Positions 54,658 through 62,914 of a stretch of 64,000 nt of DNA are shown piece after piece. The position numbers and the translations under genes are program-made. The stretch lies in assembly GCF_900115055.1 (NCBI RefSeq), contig NZ_FOVD01000007.1, positions 186,001 to 250,000 of the forward strand, written 5' to 3'. The notes beneath the pieces were generated by a model. That model was given only the letters and a program-made list of their open reading frames with translations, was not told the DNA's origin and ran no database searches. The DNA comes from Chryseobacterium oleae (GTDB lineage: Bacteria > Bacteroidota > Bacteroidia > Flavobacteriales > Weeksellaceae). Each line of letters opens with the position of its first letter. Positions within the stretch are counted from its first letter, which is position 1.

Positions 54658-55035
54658 ATGCTGAAAGGAAGGATCTTCGGATATATTCTGACTTGCGCTT
54701 TAGTGTTAACAGCCTGTAAAACAACGGCTACAGCTGGCTATCCAAAAGCAGACATCAAACAAATAGTTAACAGTTCTGATGTCACACTGGTCGATGTAAG
54801 AATTCAGGAACAGTATGAAGCAGGAACCGCGAAAGGTGCTGTCAACATTCCTTTAGCTGAAATACAGAACAATATCGGTTCGTTAAAAGGCAAAAAGGTA
54901 GTTGTTTTCTGCAATAAAGGAATCCAGGCTGACCAGGCAATGGAAATCTTAAAGAAAAACAGCGTGGAAGCTTACGACGGCACCAGCTGGAAAAATGTAA
55001 AAGCTATTCAGGATGAAACAGCTTCCGGAAAATAA
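54658..55035 (+). CDS. Rhodanese-like lipoprotein
   Basis: This 125-residue sulfurtransferase-type protein starts 1 bp after the MBL-rhodanese stop (ATG at 54658). The lipoprotein signal is MLKGRIFGYILTCALVLTAC, so it is anchored in a membrane facing the periplasm. The rhodanese fold is clear (VTLVDVRIQEQYEAGTAKGAVNIPLAEIQNNIGSLKGKKVVVFCNKGIQADQAMEIL). The active-site Cys is in VFCNKG. It probably takes sulfane sulfur outside the cytoplasm. Confidence 0.88.
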   Translation: MLKGRIFGYILTCALVLTACKTTATAGYPKADIKQIVNSSDVTLVDVRIQEQYEAGTAKGAVNIPLAEIQNNIGSLKGKKVVVFCNKGIQADQAMEILKKNSVEAYDGTSWKNVKAIQDETASGK

Positions 55036-55096
55036 AATATAACAACCATCAGGATTGATCTTATGAAGCCTGATGGTTTACAAAAAAACCATAACT

Positions 55097-55396
55097 ATGT
55101 CACAAAAATTTCAGGAAATCATCAATTCGGAAAGACCGGTACTTATTGATTTTTTTGCCACGTGGTGTCAGCCATGTAAAGTACAATCATCAGTTTTAAA
55201 TACTGTAAAGGAAAATATAGGCGAAGGAGCCAGAATCATCAAAGTAGATGTAGACCAATATCCGGCTTTGGCAGCTCAGTACGGAGTGAGAGGTGTTCCT
55301 ACCCTTGCCGTCTTCAAAAATGGCGAACTCTTATGGAAAGAAAGCGGTGTCCATGATGTGAATTCACTTACGGAACTGCTTAAACAATATGCTTAA
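55097..55396 (+). CDS. Thioredoxin
   Basis: This 99-residue thioredoxin (ATG at 55097; an upstream ATG would add eight residues) has the active site WCQPC at residues 23-27, where the usual Gly of WCGPC is Gln. The conserved cis-Pro is in VRGVPTLAVFKNGE. There is no signal peptide. It closes the sulfur-handling unit and may reduce protein disulfides or persulfides there. Confidence 0.92.
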   Translation: MSQKFQEIINSERPVLIDFFATWCQPCKVQSSVLNTVKENIGEGARIIKVDVDQYPALAAQYGVRGVPTLAVFKNGELLWKESGVHDVNSLTELLKQYA

Positions 55397-55400
55397 TTAG

Positions 55401-55450
55401 ACTGAGGCTAAGGTTTAGGCTCATATTAAAGTCTAAACCTCAGCCTTAAT
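55401..55450. terminator. Convergent terminator region
   Basis: GCTAAGGTTTAGGC and GTCTAAACCTCAGC form a 14-bp imperfect stem with a 10-base loop, between the thioredoxin gene and the convergent amidase gene. T-rich sequence follows on the plus strand, and AT-rich sequence on the other. Confidence 0.65.
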
Positions 55451-56203
55451 TTATAATTCAAGTGAAAATCGATCTCTGTCGTTCAGAAACTGGAAATGTT
55501 GCCTGAAATCTTTTAATTCATCCATATTCAGCTCTGCAGAGATGATATTTCCGTTCTTTTGAGAAATTTCCGTTCCATCGGCAAAAAAACAGTGTGAGCT
55601 TTCCTGGTAAAAAAGATTATTACCGTCCGTTCCAATTCTATTTAAACCAAAAACAAAAGACAGGTTTTCTATAGCTCTTGCTTTTAAAAGATGCTCCCAG
55701 GCTCCTACTCTTTTTTCAGGCCAGTTGGCAATATACAGGATGGCATCATAATCGTCATTATTCCTTGCAAAAACAGGGAAACGAAGATCATAGCATACCT
55801 GCAACAATATCCTGAATCCTTTATAATTCACAATTTCTCTCTTATATCCCGGACTATACACTTTATCTTCTCCTGAAAATGAAAACAGGTGTCTTTTATC
55901 ATAGAAAAAACTTTCAGAATCAGGTTGCACAAAGTACATTCTGTTGTAAAAATGTCCACCTTGCTCTACAGGAGCACTCCCACAGAAGGCTGCATTTTTT
56001 TCTTTAGCCATTTTCTTCAGAAACTCCAGAGATTCTTCATTTCTGTCCGAAACTTCAGCCGCATCCATACAAAAACCGGTAGAGAACATTTCAGGAAGCA
56101 GGAAAATATCAGCCTCCACCTCTTTAAAGTGTTCTTCGATTAGTTGAAAATTTTTGTCTTTGTTTTTCCAGACAATATCTAAATTAAGTCCTGCTATTCT
56201 CAT
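55451..56203 (-). CDS. Carbon-nitrogen hydrolase (omega-amidase, Nit2/YafV type)
   Basis: This 250-residue nitrilase-superfamily amidase has the catalytic triad in order: Glu38 (LPEMFSTGF), Lys in FYDKRHLFSFSGED, and Cys in LLQVCYDLRFPVF. The family usually hydrolyses alpha-ketoglutaramate or alpha-ketosuccinamate, repairing the by-products of glutamine transaminases, including the transaminase of methionine salvage. Length is normal. It faces the sulfur unit from the other strand. Confidence 0.9.
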   Translation of the reverse strand: MRIAGLNLDIVWKNKDKNFQLIEEHFKEVEADIFLLPEMFSTGFCMDAAEVSDRNEESLEFLKKMAKEKNAAFCGSAPVEQGGHFYNRMYFVQPDSESFFYDKRHLFSFSGEDKVYSPGYKREIVNYKGFRILLQVCYDLRFPVFARNNDDYDAILYIANWPEKRVGAWEHLLKARAIENLSFVFGLNRIGTDGNNLFYQESSHCFFADGTEISQKNGNIISAELNMDELKDFRQHFQFLNDRDRFSLEL

Positions 56204-56309
56204 AAACTTTGTTAAATAACTTCAATAAAAATACGATTTTCCAATGATTTCGGTTCTATTTTTGATGAGGATATTTTTCATTATTATCATTTAATAAAAA
56301 GTAAAGTTT

Positions 56310-56750
56310 ATGAAGAAATTGTTTTTTGTGTTGATGATCGCTTTTTTCGGAACAGCAGCCAACGCTCAGGCTTATACAGGAAAAGGTGACCAGAAAATTC
56401 AGCTGGGACTGAGTGCATGGGGTTATGGAACGGGAGTTACGGGAACTTATGACTATGGGCTTAACAAGCTTATATCGGTAGGTGCCGGTCTTAATGCGTA
56501 TTTTGGCGACTATAAAGATAATGACAAAGACAACCGTGTTTTTGTATTCGGAAGACTGAATTTCCACCTTCAGGAAGCGCTTGATTTGCCGTCCAAATGG
56601 GACATCTATCCCGGTGTAGACGTAGGAGTGCTGGGTAGAGATTTTGGAATCGGAGCGCACATTGGAGCCCGTTACTTTTTCACAGAGAAAGTGGGTGTTT
56701 TTGCAGAAGTAGGCAACAACGGCAGTATCGGTGTTTCTTTCAATCTGTAA
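56310..56750 (+). CDS. Small outer-membrane beta-barrel-like protein (DUF6646)
   Basis: This 146-residue exported protein has a signal peptide (MKKLFFVLMIAFFGTAANAQ). Alternating strands follow (YGTGVTGTYDYGLNKLISVGAGLNAYFG, VFGRLNFHLQEALDLPSKWDIYPGVDVGVLGRDFGIGAHIGARYFFTEKVGVFAEVGNNGSIGVSFNL), ending in Leu after an aromatic residue. This fits a small beta-barrel of the DUF6646 type. Function unknown. Confidence 0.82.
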   Translation: MKKLFFVLMIAFFGTAANAQAYTGKGDQKIQLGLSAWGYGTGVTGTYDYGLNKLISVGAGLNAYFGDYKDNDKDNRVFVFGRLNFHLQEALDLPSKWDIYPGVDVGVLGRDFGIGAHIGARYFFTEKVGVFAEVGNNGSIGVSFNL

Positions 56751-56768
56751 TATCCGCTAAATATATGA

Positions 56769-56797
56769 CAAAGCTTCTCATTTAGAGGGGCTTTTTT
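56769..56797 (+). terminator. Terminator after the DUF6646 gene
   Basis: AAGCTTCTC and GAGGGGCTT form a stem with two G-U pairs followed by a T-rich tract. Confidence 0.6.
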
Positions 56798-56799
56798 AT

Positions 56800-56829
56800 T
56801 TGGCATAGTTTTGATAATTGTTACCTTTG
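56800..56829 (+). promoter_or_regulatory. Promoter of rseP
   Basis: TTG (56800-56802) is followed after 19 bp by TACCTTTG (56822-56829), a full match to the Bacteroidota pattern, 24 bp before the rseP ATG. Confidence 0.7.
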
Positions 56830-56853
56830 CAAATTAAAATCTAAAATTTATTA

Positions 56854-58335
56854 ATGGAATTAGCAATCAAGATTTTCCAGTTCATACTAAGTATTTCTAT
56901 TTTAGTGGTTCTTCATGAGCTTGGACACTTTTTACCGGCAAAATGGTTTAAGACCAGAGCTGAGAAATTCTTCCTGTTTTTCGATCCATGGATTTCGATC
57001 TTTTCAATGAAGAAGATCAACGGAAAATGGCAGTATAAATTTCTTTCCAAAAACCTTCCGGATACAGAAACTATCGTGGTAGACGGAAAAGAGAAAGAAG
57101 TTCCTATCGATATATCAAAACTTCCTGACAACGACTGGAGAAAACATCCGGAACAGACGAAATACGGAATCGGATGGCTTCCTTTCGGTGGTTACGTAAA
57201 AATCGCCGGAATGATTGACGAAAGTATGGACACCGAGCAGATGAAAAAACCTGCAGAACCATGGGAATTCAGATCAAAACCGGCCTGGCAGAGACTGATC
57301 ATTATGCTTGGAGGAGTTACGGTTAACTTTTTTCTGGCGTGGATTATTTTCGGATGTCTTTCGTATTTCAACGGGGAAACATCTTTTGATACGACAAGAG
57401 TGGAGGCACCGATGCATTATACCAGTATTGCAAAAGCAATGGGCTTTGAGGATGGTGATAAAATCTTAAAAGTAGACGGAAAAGTTCAGAACAACCTGGA
57501 TAAGCTGTCTTTAGATATTTTATTAAGTGACCAGGTAACGGTTTTAAGAAAAGGTCAGGATGTTACTTTTAACACAAATGACGACGGAAAAGCACTGGCT
57601 TTCAAAGATGAAAACCCAAGAGCATTCCTTACACCAAGATATGCACCAATAATTGACACCATCGTGAATCCTAAAACGGCTGAGGCAGGTTTAAAAATAG
57701 GAGATCAGGTGGCTTCGGTAAACGGTCAGAAAATCAGTTATTATGACGAGCTGCAGGGTGTTGTTGTAAAAAATGCCGGAAAGACTATCAATATGGAGGT
57801 AATAAGAGCTGACGCAGTGCAGCCTTTAAGCCTTGAGGTTTCTAAGGAAGGTACTTTAGGGATTGCTTCTTATAAGCAACTTCAAAAATATGCCAATACA
57901 CAGCATTTCACTTTCGTGCAGTCTATCGGAAGAGGATTTACGAGAAGTATTGAAAGCTTAACGTATCAGGTGAAGCAGTTTAAACTGGTATTCAACAAAA
58001 AAGTTCAGGGATATAAGAAAGTGGGAGGTCCGCTAGCGATCATCAAGAATATGCCGGTTGAGAAGTCGAAAGACGGATCGGTATCAGTGAACTGGAGTAT
58101 GTTCTGGAGTTTTACAGCGATGTTCTCTGTATGGTTGGCATTCCTTAACCTGATTCCTATCCCGGGTCTTGACGGTGGTCACGTATTATTTACGCTATGG
58201 GAAGTGATTACGGGGAAACCTGTTCCTCAGAAAGTCCTGGAAAACGCACAAATGATCGGGGTTATCTTCCTGTTAGGATTGATGTTACTGATCTTCGGAA
58301 GCGACATTTTCAAAGCAGTGACCGGCAGTTTATAA
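56854..58335 (+). CDS. rseP: RseP-type site-2 zinc metalloprotease
   Basis: This 493-residue intramembrane protease cleaves membrane-bound anti-sigma factors and signal peptides. The first membrane helix carries the zinc motif HELGH at residues 21-25. The last third has NLIPIPGLDGGHV (the LDG motif). A PDZ domain in the middle reads AGLKIGDQVASVNGQKISYYDELQGVVVKNAGK. Three to four membrane helices are visible. A complete promoter precedes it. Confidence 0.94.
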   Translation: MELAIKIFQFILSISILVVLHELGHFLPAKWFKTRAEKFFLFFDPWISIFSMKKINGKWQYKFLSKNLPDTETIVVDGKEKEVPIDISKLPDNDWRKHPEQTKYGIGWLPFGGYVKIAGMIDESMDTEQMKKPAEPWEFRSKPAWQRLIIMLGGVTVNFFLAWIIFGCLSYFNGETSFDTTRVEAPMHYTSIAKAMGFEDGDKILKVDGKVQNNLDKLSLDILLSDQVTVLRKGQDVTFNTNDDGKALAFKDENPRAFLTPRYAPIIDTIVNPKTAEAGLKIGDQVASVNGQKISYYDELQGVVVKNAGKTINMEVIRADAVQPLSLEVSKEGTLGIASYKQLQKYANTQHFTFVQSIGRGFTRSIESLTYQVKQFKLVFNKKVQGYKKVGGPLAIIKNMPVEKSKDGSVSVNWSMFWSFTAMFSVWLAFLNLIPIPGLDGGHVLFTLWEVITGKPVPQKVLENAQMIGVIFLLGLMLLIFGSDIFKAVTGSL

Positions 58336-58363
58336 TTTTTTTGAAATTTTTTCTAAAAAATAT

Positions 58364-58394
58364 TTGTAAGGTATAAATATTCGTCCTATATTTG
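58364..58394 (+). promoter_or_regulatory. Promoter of tRNA-Asn copy 1
   Basis: TTG (58364-58366) is followed after 20 bp by TATATTTG (58387-58394). It lies 23 bp before the tRNA. Confidence 0.75.
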
Positions 58395-58416
58395 CACCAC
58401 TTAAAACAAAGGACAT

Positions 58417-58493
58417 TCCTCCTTAGCTCAGTTGGTTAGAGCATCTGACTGTTAATCAGAGGGTCGCTGGTTCGAGCCCAGCAGGAGGAGCCA
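58417..58493 (+). tRNA. tRNA-Asn (GUU), copy 1
   Basis: This complete cloverleaf has acceptor TCCTCCT/AGGAGGA, D-loop AGTTGGTTAGA, anticodon stem TCTGA/TCAGA with loop CTGTTAA (anticodon GTT), and T-loop TTCGAGC, with an encoded CCA at 58491-58493. An identical copy lies at 62775-62851. Confidence 0.97.
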
Positions 58494-58496
58494 AAA

Positions 58497-58526
58497 AGAC
58501 TTACAGAAATGTAGGTCTTTTTTTTT
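58497..58526 (+). terminator. Terminator after tRNA-Asn copy 1
   Basis: AGACTTACA and TGTAGGTCT form a 9-bp stem with a 4-base loop and one G-U pair, followed by a long T run. The same hairpin follows the second tRNA copy. Confidence 0.9.
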
Positions 58527-58611
58527 GCTTTAAACTTTTCAGATTTGATAAATCAATTATATCTTAGCATTAAATTAATAGTACAATAGGGTATAAATAT
58601 CAAATTGCTTC

Positions 58612-61600
58612 ATGAAAAAACTTTATATTTCATTATTAACAGCGTTTTCTATCATTCAGATTTCAGCGCAGGAAAAATCTTACTTTTTATCAAGTCCTTC
58701 ACTTAGCCCTGACGGAAAAACTGCTTATTTCGCTTATGACGGAGACATTTGGAAAGCAGATTCTAATGGAGGAAACGCATCCAGAATTACAGCTTTGGAA
58801 GGAGAAGAAATTAACCCTCGTATCTCTCCCGACGGAAAATGGCTGGCGTTCAGCTCCAATCAGTATGGTAATTATGATGTTTATATAATGCCTGTAGAAG
58901 GCGGCACCATCAAACAACTCACCTTCCATACCGGAAAGGATGAAATAGAAAACTGGGGATGGGACAGCAAAACGCTTTATTTTACTTCAAACAGAAATAA
59001 TAATTTTGGAAGTTTTAAAACGACCATTGAGGGAAAAACTCCACAAAAACTTTTTAACAATTACTTTAATAACACCAGTGGACTCGCCGAAACTCCTTCG
59101 GGAGAATATCTTTTCACAAGCTCTTCGGAAGCCGCCAATCAGACGCACCGTAAGCGTTATAAAGGCGAAAACAACCCTGATATTTTAGGATACAATCCAC
59201 AGAGCAGCGCTTTCAAACAATACACGAATTACGAAGGAAAAGATTTCAATCCAACTGTCGATAAAAATGGCGTCATTTATTTTATCTCTGATGAGAATAA
59301 TAACGAATACAACCTTTATCAAATTGAAAACGGCAAAAAGACACCGCTGACTCAATTTGACACCTCTATCAAAAAACCTTTTGTTTCCGCAAACGGATCC
59401 AAAGTCATCTTTGAAAAGGACTATCAACTCTATATTTATGATGTTCCGACAAAAAGCACAAAGGCCCTGAACGTCAGCCTGAACACCAATAAAACACTGG
59501 AAAAAGAACAAAATTTCAGCGTGGAAAACAATATTTCCTATTATAATGTTTCACCGGACGGTAAAAAGATGGCTTTTGTAAGCCGCGGCGTCTTGTTTGT
59601 ATCTGATATTGAAGGAAAATTCACCCAGCAAATTTCCAATGGAAAGGAACGTGTCATGGAAGTAAAATGGCTGAAAGACAATCGCACCTTACTTTTTAGC
59701 CAAACCGACAAGGGTTATCAGAACTGGTTCAGTATTACCGCAGACGGAAAGGGCCAACCTAAACAATTGACCCAAGATTTACGCAACAATCGCAGTATTA
59801 CCCTTAATCATGATCTTACAAAGGCGGTTTATCTAAGCGGCCGTGATGAAGTAAGAATAATGGATCTGAAAAACTTCAAGTCTACCACGATTGTAAAAGA
59901 TGAAATCTGGGCTTTCCAAAATTCAAGACCTTCTTTTTCTCCTAACAGCGAATATGTATTATTCTCCGCAAAAAGGAATTTCGAGCTGGATATTTTCATT
60001 TACAACATCAAAAAGAACCAAACCATAAACCTTACCAATACAGGCGTTTCAGAGGAAGATCCGTTCTGGTCTCCTAATGGTAAATACATTTATTTCAGCA
60101 GCGACAGAACCAATCCGTCCTATCCTTTAGGCATGCAAAAATCCAATATTTACCGCATGGCTCTGGACTGGTTTGATGAACCTTATAAATCTGAAAAATT
60201 CGACAAACTTTTTGTTGAAGAGAAAAAAGATAAAGAATCCCCCAAAACAACAAAGGACACCAAAGAGAAAAAAGACGAAGACAAAGACAAGAAGAAAGAC
60301 AAAGAACCCGTTATAAAGGAGCTCAAAGTAAATCCGGAAAACACACTGGAAAGGATAGAATTGGTGACCGACAGATACGGATATCAGGACGATCCTATAG
60401 TTTTTGCTGATGACAAGAAAGAGATTTTATTGTTTAATTCTAATCAGGATAATGGGAAAAAGCAGCTGTTCAAAAAGGTTTTTACTGATTTTGAGCCTGC
60501 AAAATCTGAAAAAGTCTTCGATAAAGAGGCTTCCAATATTACCAGAATTGAAAAAAATCTTTTCGCCTTAATAGAAGGGAATATTTACAAAATGACCCTG
60601 GACGCATTAAAGCCGGAAAAAATTAATATTCAATATACTTTTGATAAGGATCTGGCTTCCGAATTCACTCAGATGTATGATGAAGCCTGGACAGGTGTTG
60701 AAGAAAATTTTTATGATGAAAACTTTCACGGCATCAACTGGAAAGCAAAAAAGGAACAGTACGCCAAATATCTACCATATGTAAACAACCGAAACGATCT
60801 GCGAATTCTATTAAATGATCTTTTGGGTGAACTTAATTCTTCACACACCGGTTTTTCTTCATCCGGAAAAGAGGAAACCAGATATCTGAACTATTTTACA
60901 AACGAAGCCGGAATTGTATTTAAAACAGATCAGCCTTATACCGTAGAAAGCATTGTGCGAAAATCCCCGGCATTCCGCACGGATGTTGATATTAAGCCCG
61001 GAGATCAGCTTATTGCCGTGAACGGAAAAAATGTTGATGCCAGCGAAAACCGCGAATCCTATTTTACAAGTCCGAAAAAGCAGGATGAGCTGATTCTTAC
61101 TTTCAGCCGTAACGGGAAAAATATAACAACAAAAGTACACCCGATTGCCAATCCAGATCTAAAAGGACTGCTTTATGATGACTGGATATTCAACAACCGC
61201 CAACGCGTGAATAAGCTTAGTGATAATCGTATTGCTTATTCTTACATGAAAAACATGTCCACCGACGAACTGGACCGTTTCCTGCTGGATATGGTAGAAC
61301 AGGAAAACAGGAAAGACGCCGTCATCCTTGATCTACGATACAACACCGGCGGAAATGTTCATGATAAAGTACTGAATTTCCTGGCTCAGAAGCCTTATTT
61401 GCAGTGGAAATACCGTGAAGGAAAAATGACGACTCAACCCAACTTTGCTCCTTCCGGGAAACCTATCGTTCTTCTGATTAATGAAGCCTCACTAAGTGAT
61501 GCTGAATTGACTGCAGCCGGCTTTAAAGCACTGAAACTGGGGAAAATCATCGGCCAGGACACCTATCGATGGATCATCTTCACTTCTGGAAAAAGTCTGG

Positions 61601-61782
61601 TGGATGGCTCTTATTACAGACTGCCTTCGTGGGGAACCTACACCCTTGATGGGCAGAATCTTGAAAAAACAGGGGTAAAACCGGATATTTACATTAAAAA
61701 CACCTTCATAGACCGCCAAAAAGACAATGATCCTCAACTGGAACGGGCTGTTCAGGAAATACTGAAAGACTTAAAGAAATAG
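58612..61782 (+). CDS. Secreted tricorn-like S41 protease
   Basis: This 1056-residue exported serine protease has a signal peptide (MKKLYISLLTAFSIIQISAQ). A PD40/TolB-like propeller follows (LSPDGKTAYFAYDGDIW, ISPDGKWLAFSSNQYGNYDVYIMP, FSPNSEYVLFSAKRN). A very Lys/Glu/Asp-rich linker (about 540-570) separates it from a C-terminal S41 core. That core has a tricorn-type helical segment (YDEAWTGVEENFYDENFHGINWKAKKEQYAKYLPYVNNRNDL), the SSHTG motif with a catalytic Ser-His (near 746), a PDZ domain (VDIKPGDQLIAVNGKNV) and the nucleophile region NEASLSDAELTAAGFKAL. It is close in plan to archaeal tricorn but secreted. It lies between two identical tRNA-Asn genes. Confidence 0.92.
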   Translation: MKKLYISLLTAFSIIQISAQEKSYFLSSPSLSPDGKTAYFAYDGDIWKADSNGGNASRITALEGEEINPRISPDGKWLAFSSNQYGNYDVYIMPVEGGTIKQLTFHTGKDEIENWGWDSKTLYFTSNRNNNFGSFKTTIEGKTPQKLFNNYFNNTSGLAETPSGEYLFTSSSEAANQTHRKRYKGENNPDILGYNPQSSAFKQYTNYEGKDFNPTVDKNGVIYFISDENNNEYNLYQIENGKKTPLTQFDTSIKKPFVSANGSKVIFEKDYQLYIYDVPTKSTKALNVSLNTNKTLEKEQNFSVENNISYYNVSPDGKKMAFVSRGVLFVSDIEGKFTQQISNGKERVMEVKWLKDNRTLLFSQTDKGYQNWFSITADGKGQPKQLTQDLRNNRSITLNHDLTKAVYLSGRDEVRIMDLKNFKSTTIVKDEIWAFQNSRPSFSPNSEYVLFSAKRNFELDIFIYNIKKNQTINLTNTGVSEEDPFWSPNGKYIYFSSDRTNPSYPLGMQKSNIYRMALDWFDEPYKSEKFDKLFVEEKKDKESPKTTKDTKEKKDEDKDKKKDKEPVIKELKVNPENTLERIELVTDRYGYQDDPIVFADDKKEILLFNSNQDNGKKQLFKKVFTDFEPAKSEKVFDKEASNITRIEKNLFALIEGNIYKMTLDALKPEKINIQYTFDKDLASEFTQMYDEAWTGVEENFYDENFHGINWKAKKEQYAKYLPYVNNRNDLRILLNDLLGELNSSHTGFSSSGKEETRYLNYFTNEAGIVFKTDQPYTVESIVRKSPAFRTDVDIKPGDQLIAVNGKNVDASENRESYFTSPKKQDELILTFSRNGKNITTKVHPIANPDLKGLLYDDWIFNNRQRVNKLSDNRIAYSYMKNMSTDELDRFLLDMVEQENRKDAVILDLRYNTGGNVHDKVLNFLAQKPYLQWKYREGKMTTQPNFAPSGKPIVLLINEASLSDAELTAAGFKALKLGKIIGQDTYRWIIFTSGKSLVDGSYYRLPSWGTYTLDGQNLEKTGVKPDIYIKNTFIDRQKDNDPQLERAVQEILKDLKK

Positions 61783-61832
61783 AAAGCCAGGAATCAGGTT
61801 GTGGATTGCACAGACCGTAAATGGGATTCTAT

Positions 61833-61873
61833 AAAAAAATAGAGGCTGTCTTTTGAACAGCCTCTATTTTTTT
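61833..61873 (+). terminator. Terminator after the S41 protease gene
   Basis: A 15-bp perfect stem (AAAAAATAGAGGCTG / CAGCCTCTATTTTTT) with a T-rich tail, between the S41 gene and the ATPase gene. The AT flanks make it readable on both strands. Confidence 0.9.
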
Positions 61874-61918
61874 GCATATATTTTGCATGATAAAAAATCA
61901 TTTAATCAAATAAACATC

Positions 61919-62638
61919 ATGCCTTATCTGTCCAGGATATATTTAAAAGACGAACATCCTAAAGATTATCCTTTTAATCTTCCTTTTCTGAGCAACGGTT
62001 TAGATCTGAAACTTAAAAGCAATGTCACTTTTTTCGTTGGAGAAAACGGGATTGGTAAATCTACCCTTTTGGAGGCTATTGCAGAGAAGTGTGATTTTAA
62101 TGCAGCGGGAGGCAGCCGGAATCATCGTTATGATTTCCACAAAACCGAATCCGGACTGTCCGATTATCTTACTCTTTCCTGGAAAACCAAGACCGCTCAG
62201 GGATTTTTCATGAGAGCCGAGAGTTTTTTCAACTTCGCCACCTATATTGATGAAGTCGCTAAGGAAGATGCAAGAGTTCTGGACGCATACGGAGGTAAAT
62301 CCCTGCACCAACAGTCCCATGGCGAGGCATTCCTGTCATTATTCCACAATCACTTCCAGAATGGGCTTTATATTCTCGATGAGCCTGAGTCTGCCCTTTC
62401 ACCCCAAAGACAGCTTTCATTATTATCCATCATTCACAAACTGGAGAAAGCCGGAAAAGCTCAGTTTATTATTTCAACCCATTCACCGATTCTGATGTGT
62501 TATCCCGGCGCTGAAATTTATTTATTGGACGATAAAATTCAACAGACAAATTATAAAGAAACCGAACACTATCAGCTAACAAAGAATTTTTTAGAATCTC
62601 CGGAGCACTATTTCCGGCATTTATTTGAAGATTATTAG
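61919..62638 (+). CDS. AAA-family ABC-type ATPase (COG3910-like)
   Basis: This 239-residue soluble ATPase (ATG at 61919; an upstream ATG would add 22 residues overlapping the terminator) has Walker A GENGIGKS at 41-48, Walker B LYILDEPESALSP, and the switch region FIISTHSPIL. It lacks membrane segments and a transporter partner. The family is common but uncharacterised; such proteins resemble the ATPase part of overcoming-lysogenization-defect and RecF-like proteins. It sits between the S41 gene and the second tRNA-Asn. Confidence 0.87.
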   Translation: MPYLSRIYLKDEHPKDYPFNLPFLSNGLDLKLKSNVTFFVGENGIGKSTLLEAIAEKCDFNAAGGSRNHRYDFHKTESGLSDYLTLSWKTKTAQGFFMRAESFFNFATYIDEVAKEDARVLDAYGGKSLHQQSHGEAFLSLFHNHFQNGLYILDEPESALSPQRQLSLLSIIHKLEKAGKAQFIISTHSPILMCYPGAEIYLLDDKIQQTNYKETEHYQLTKNFLESPEHYFRHLFEDY

Positions 62639-62720
62639 AGTTAAATAAAAAGAGACTGAAATATTTCTATCTGAAATTCAACATTTTTGGTTAAAATTGA
62701 CGGTAAATTGGGGATAAAAT

Positions 62721-62751
62721 TTGCCTGATATTAATATTCCTTTTATATTTG
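62721..62751 (+). promoter_or_regulatory. Promoter of tRNA-Asn copy 2
   Basis: TTG (62721-62723) is followed after 20 bp by TATATTTG (62744-62751), the same spacing and -7 box as copy 1. Confidence 0.75.
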
Positions 62752-62774
62752 CAGCACCTTAAACAGAGGAAAAT

Positions 62775-62851
62775 TCCTCCTTAGCTCAGTTGGTTAGAGC
62801 ATCTGACTGTTAATCAGAGGGTCGCTGGTTCGAGCCCAGCAGGAGGAGCCA
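62775..62851 (+). tRNA. tRNA-Asn (GUU), copy 2
   Basis: The sequence is identical to the tRNA at 58417-58493, with anticodon GTT and an encoded CCA (62849-62851). The downstream terminator is also the same apart from one A and the T-run length, so about 110 bp is duplicated 4.36 kb away. Confidence 0.97.
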
Positions 62852-62853
62852 AA

Positions 62854-62881
62854 AGACTTACAGAAATGTAGGTCTTTTTTT
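62854..62881 (+). terminator. Terminator after tRNA-Asn copy 2
   Basis: The hairpin is the same AGACTTACA/TGTAGGTCT stem as at copy 1, followed by seven T. Confidence 0.9.
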
Positions 62882-62914
62882 GTGCCCTGAATTCAAATAA
62901 CCTGTCATTATTAA

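Noticed and set aside
58494-62774. A genomic island integrated at tRNA-Asn
   Set aside because: Both tRNA copies are complete with promoters and terminators, no integrase or att core beyond the duplicated cassette is present, and the genes between look ordinary for the group. Kept only as a low-level finding.
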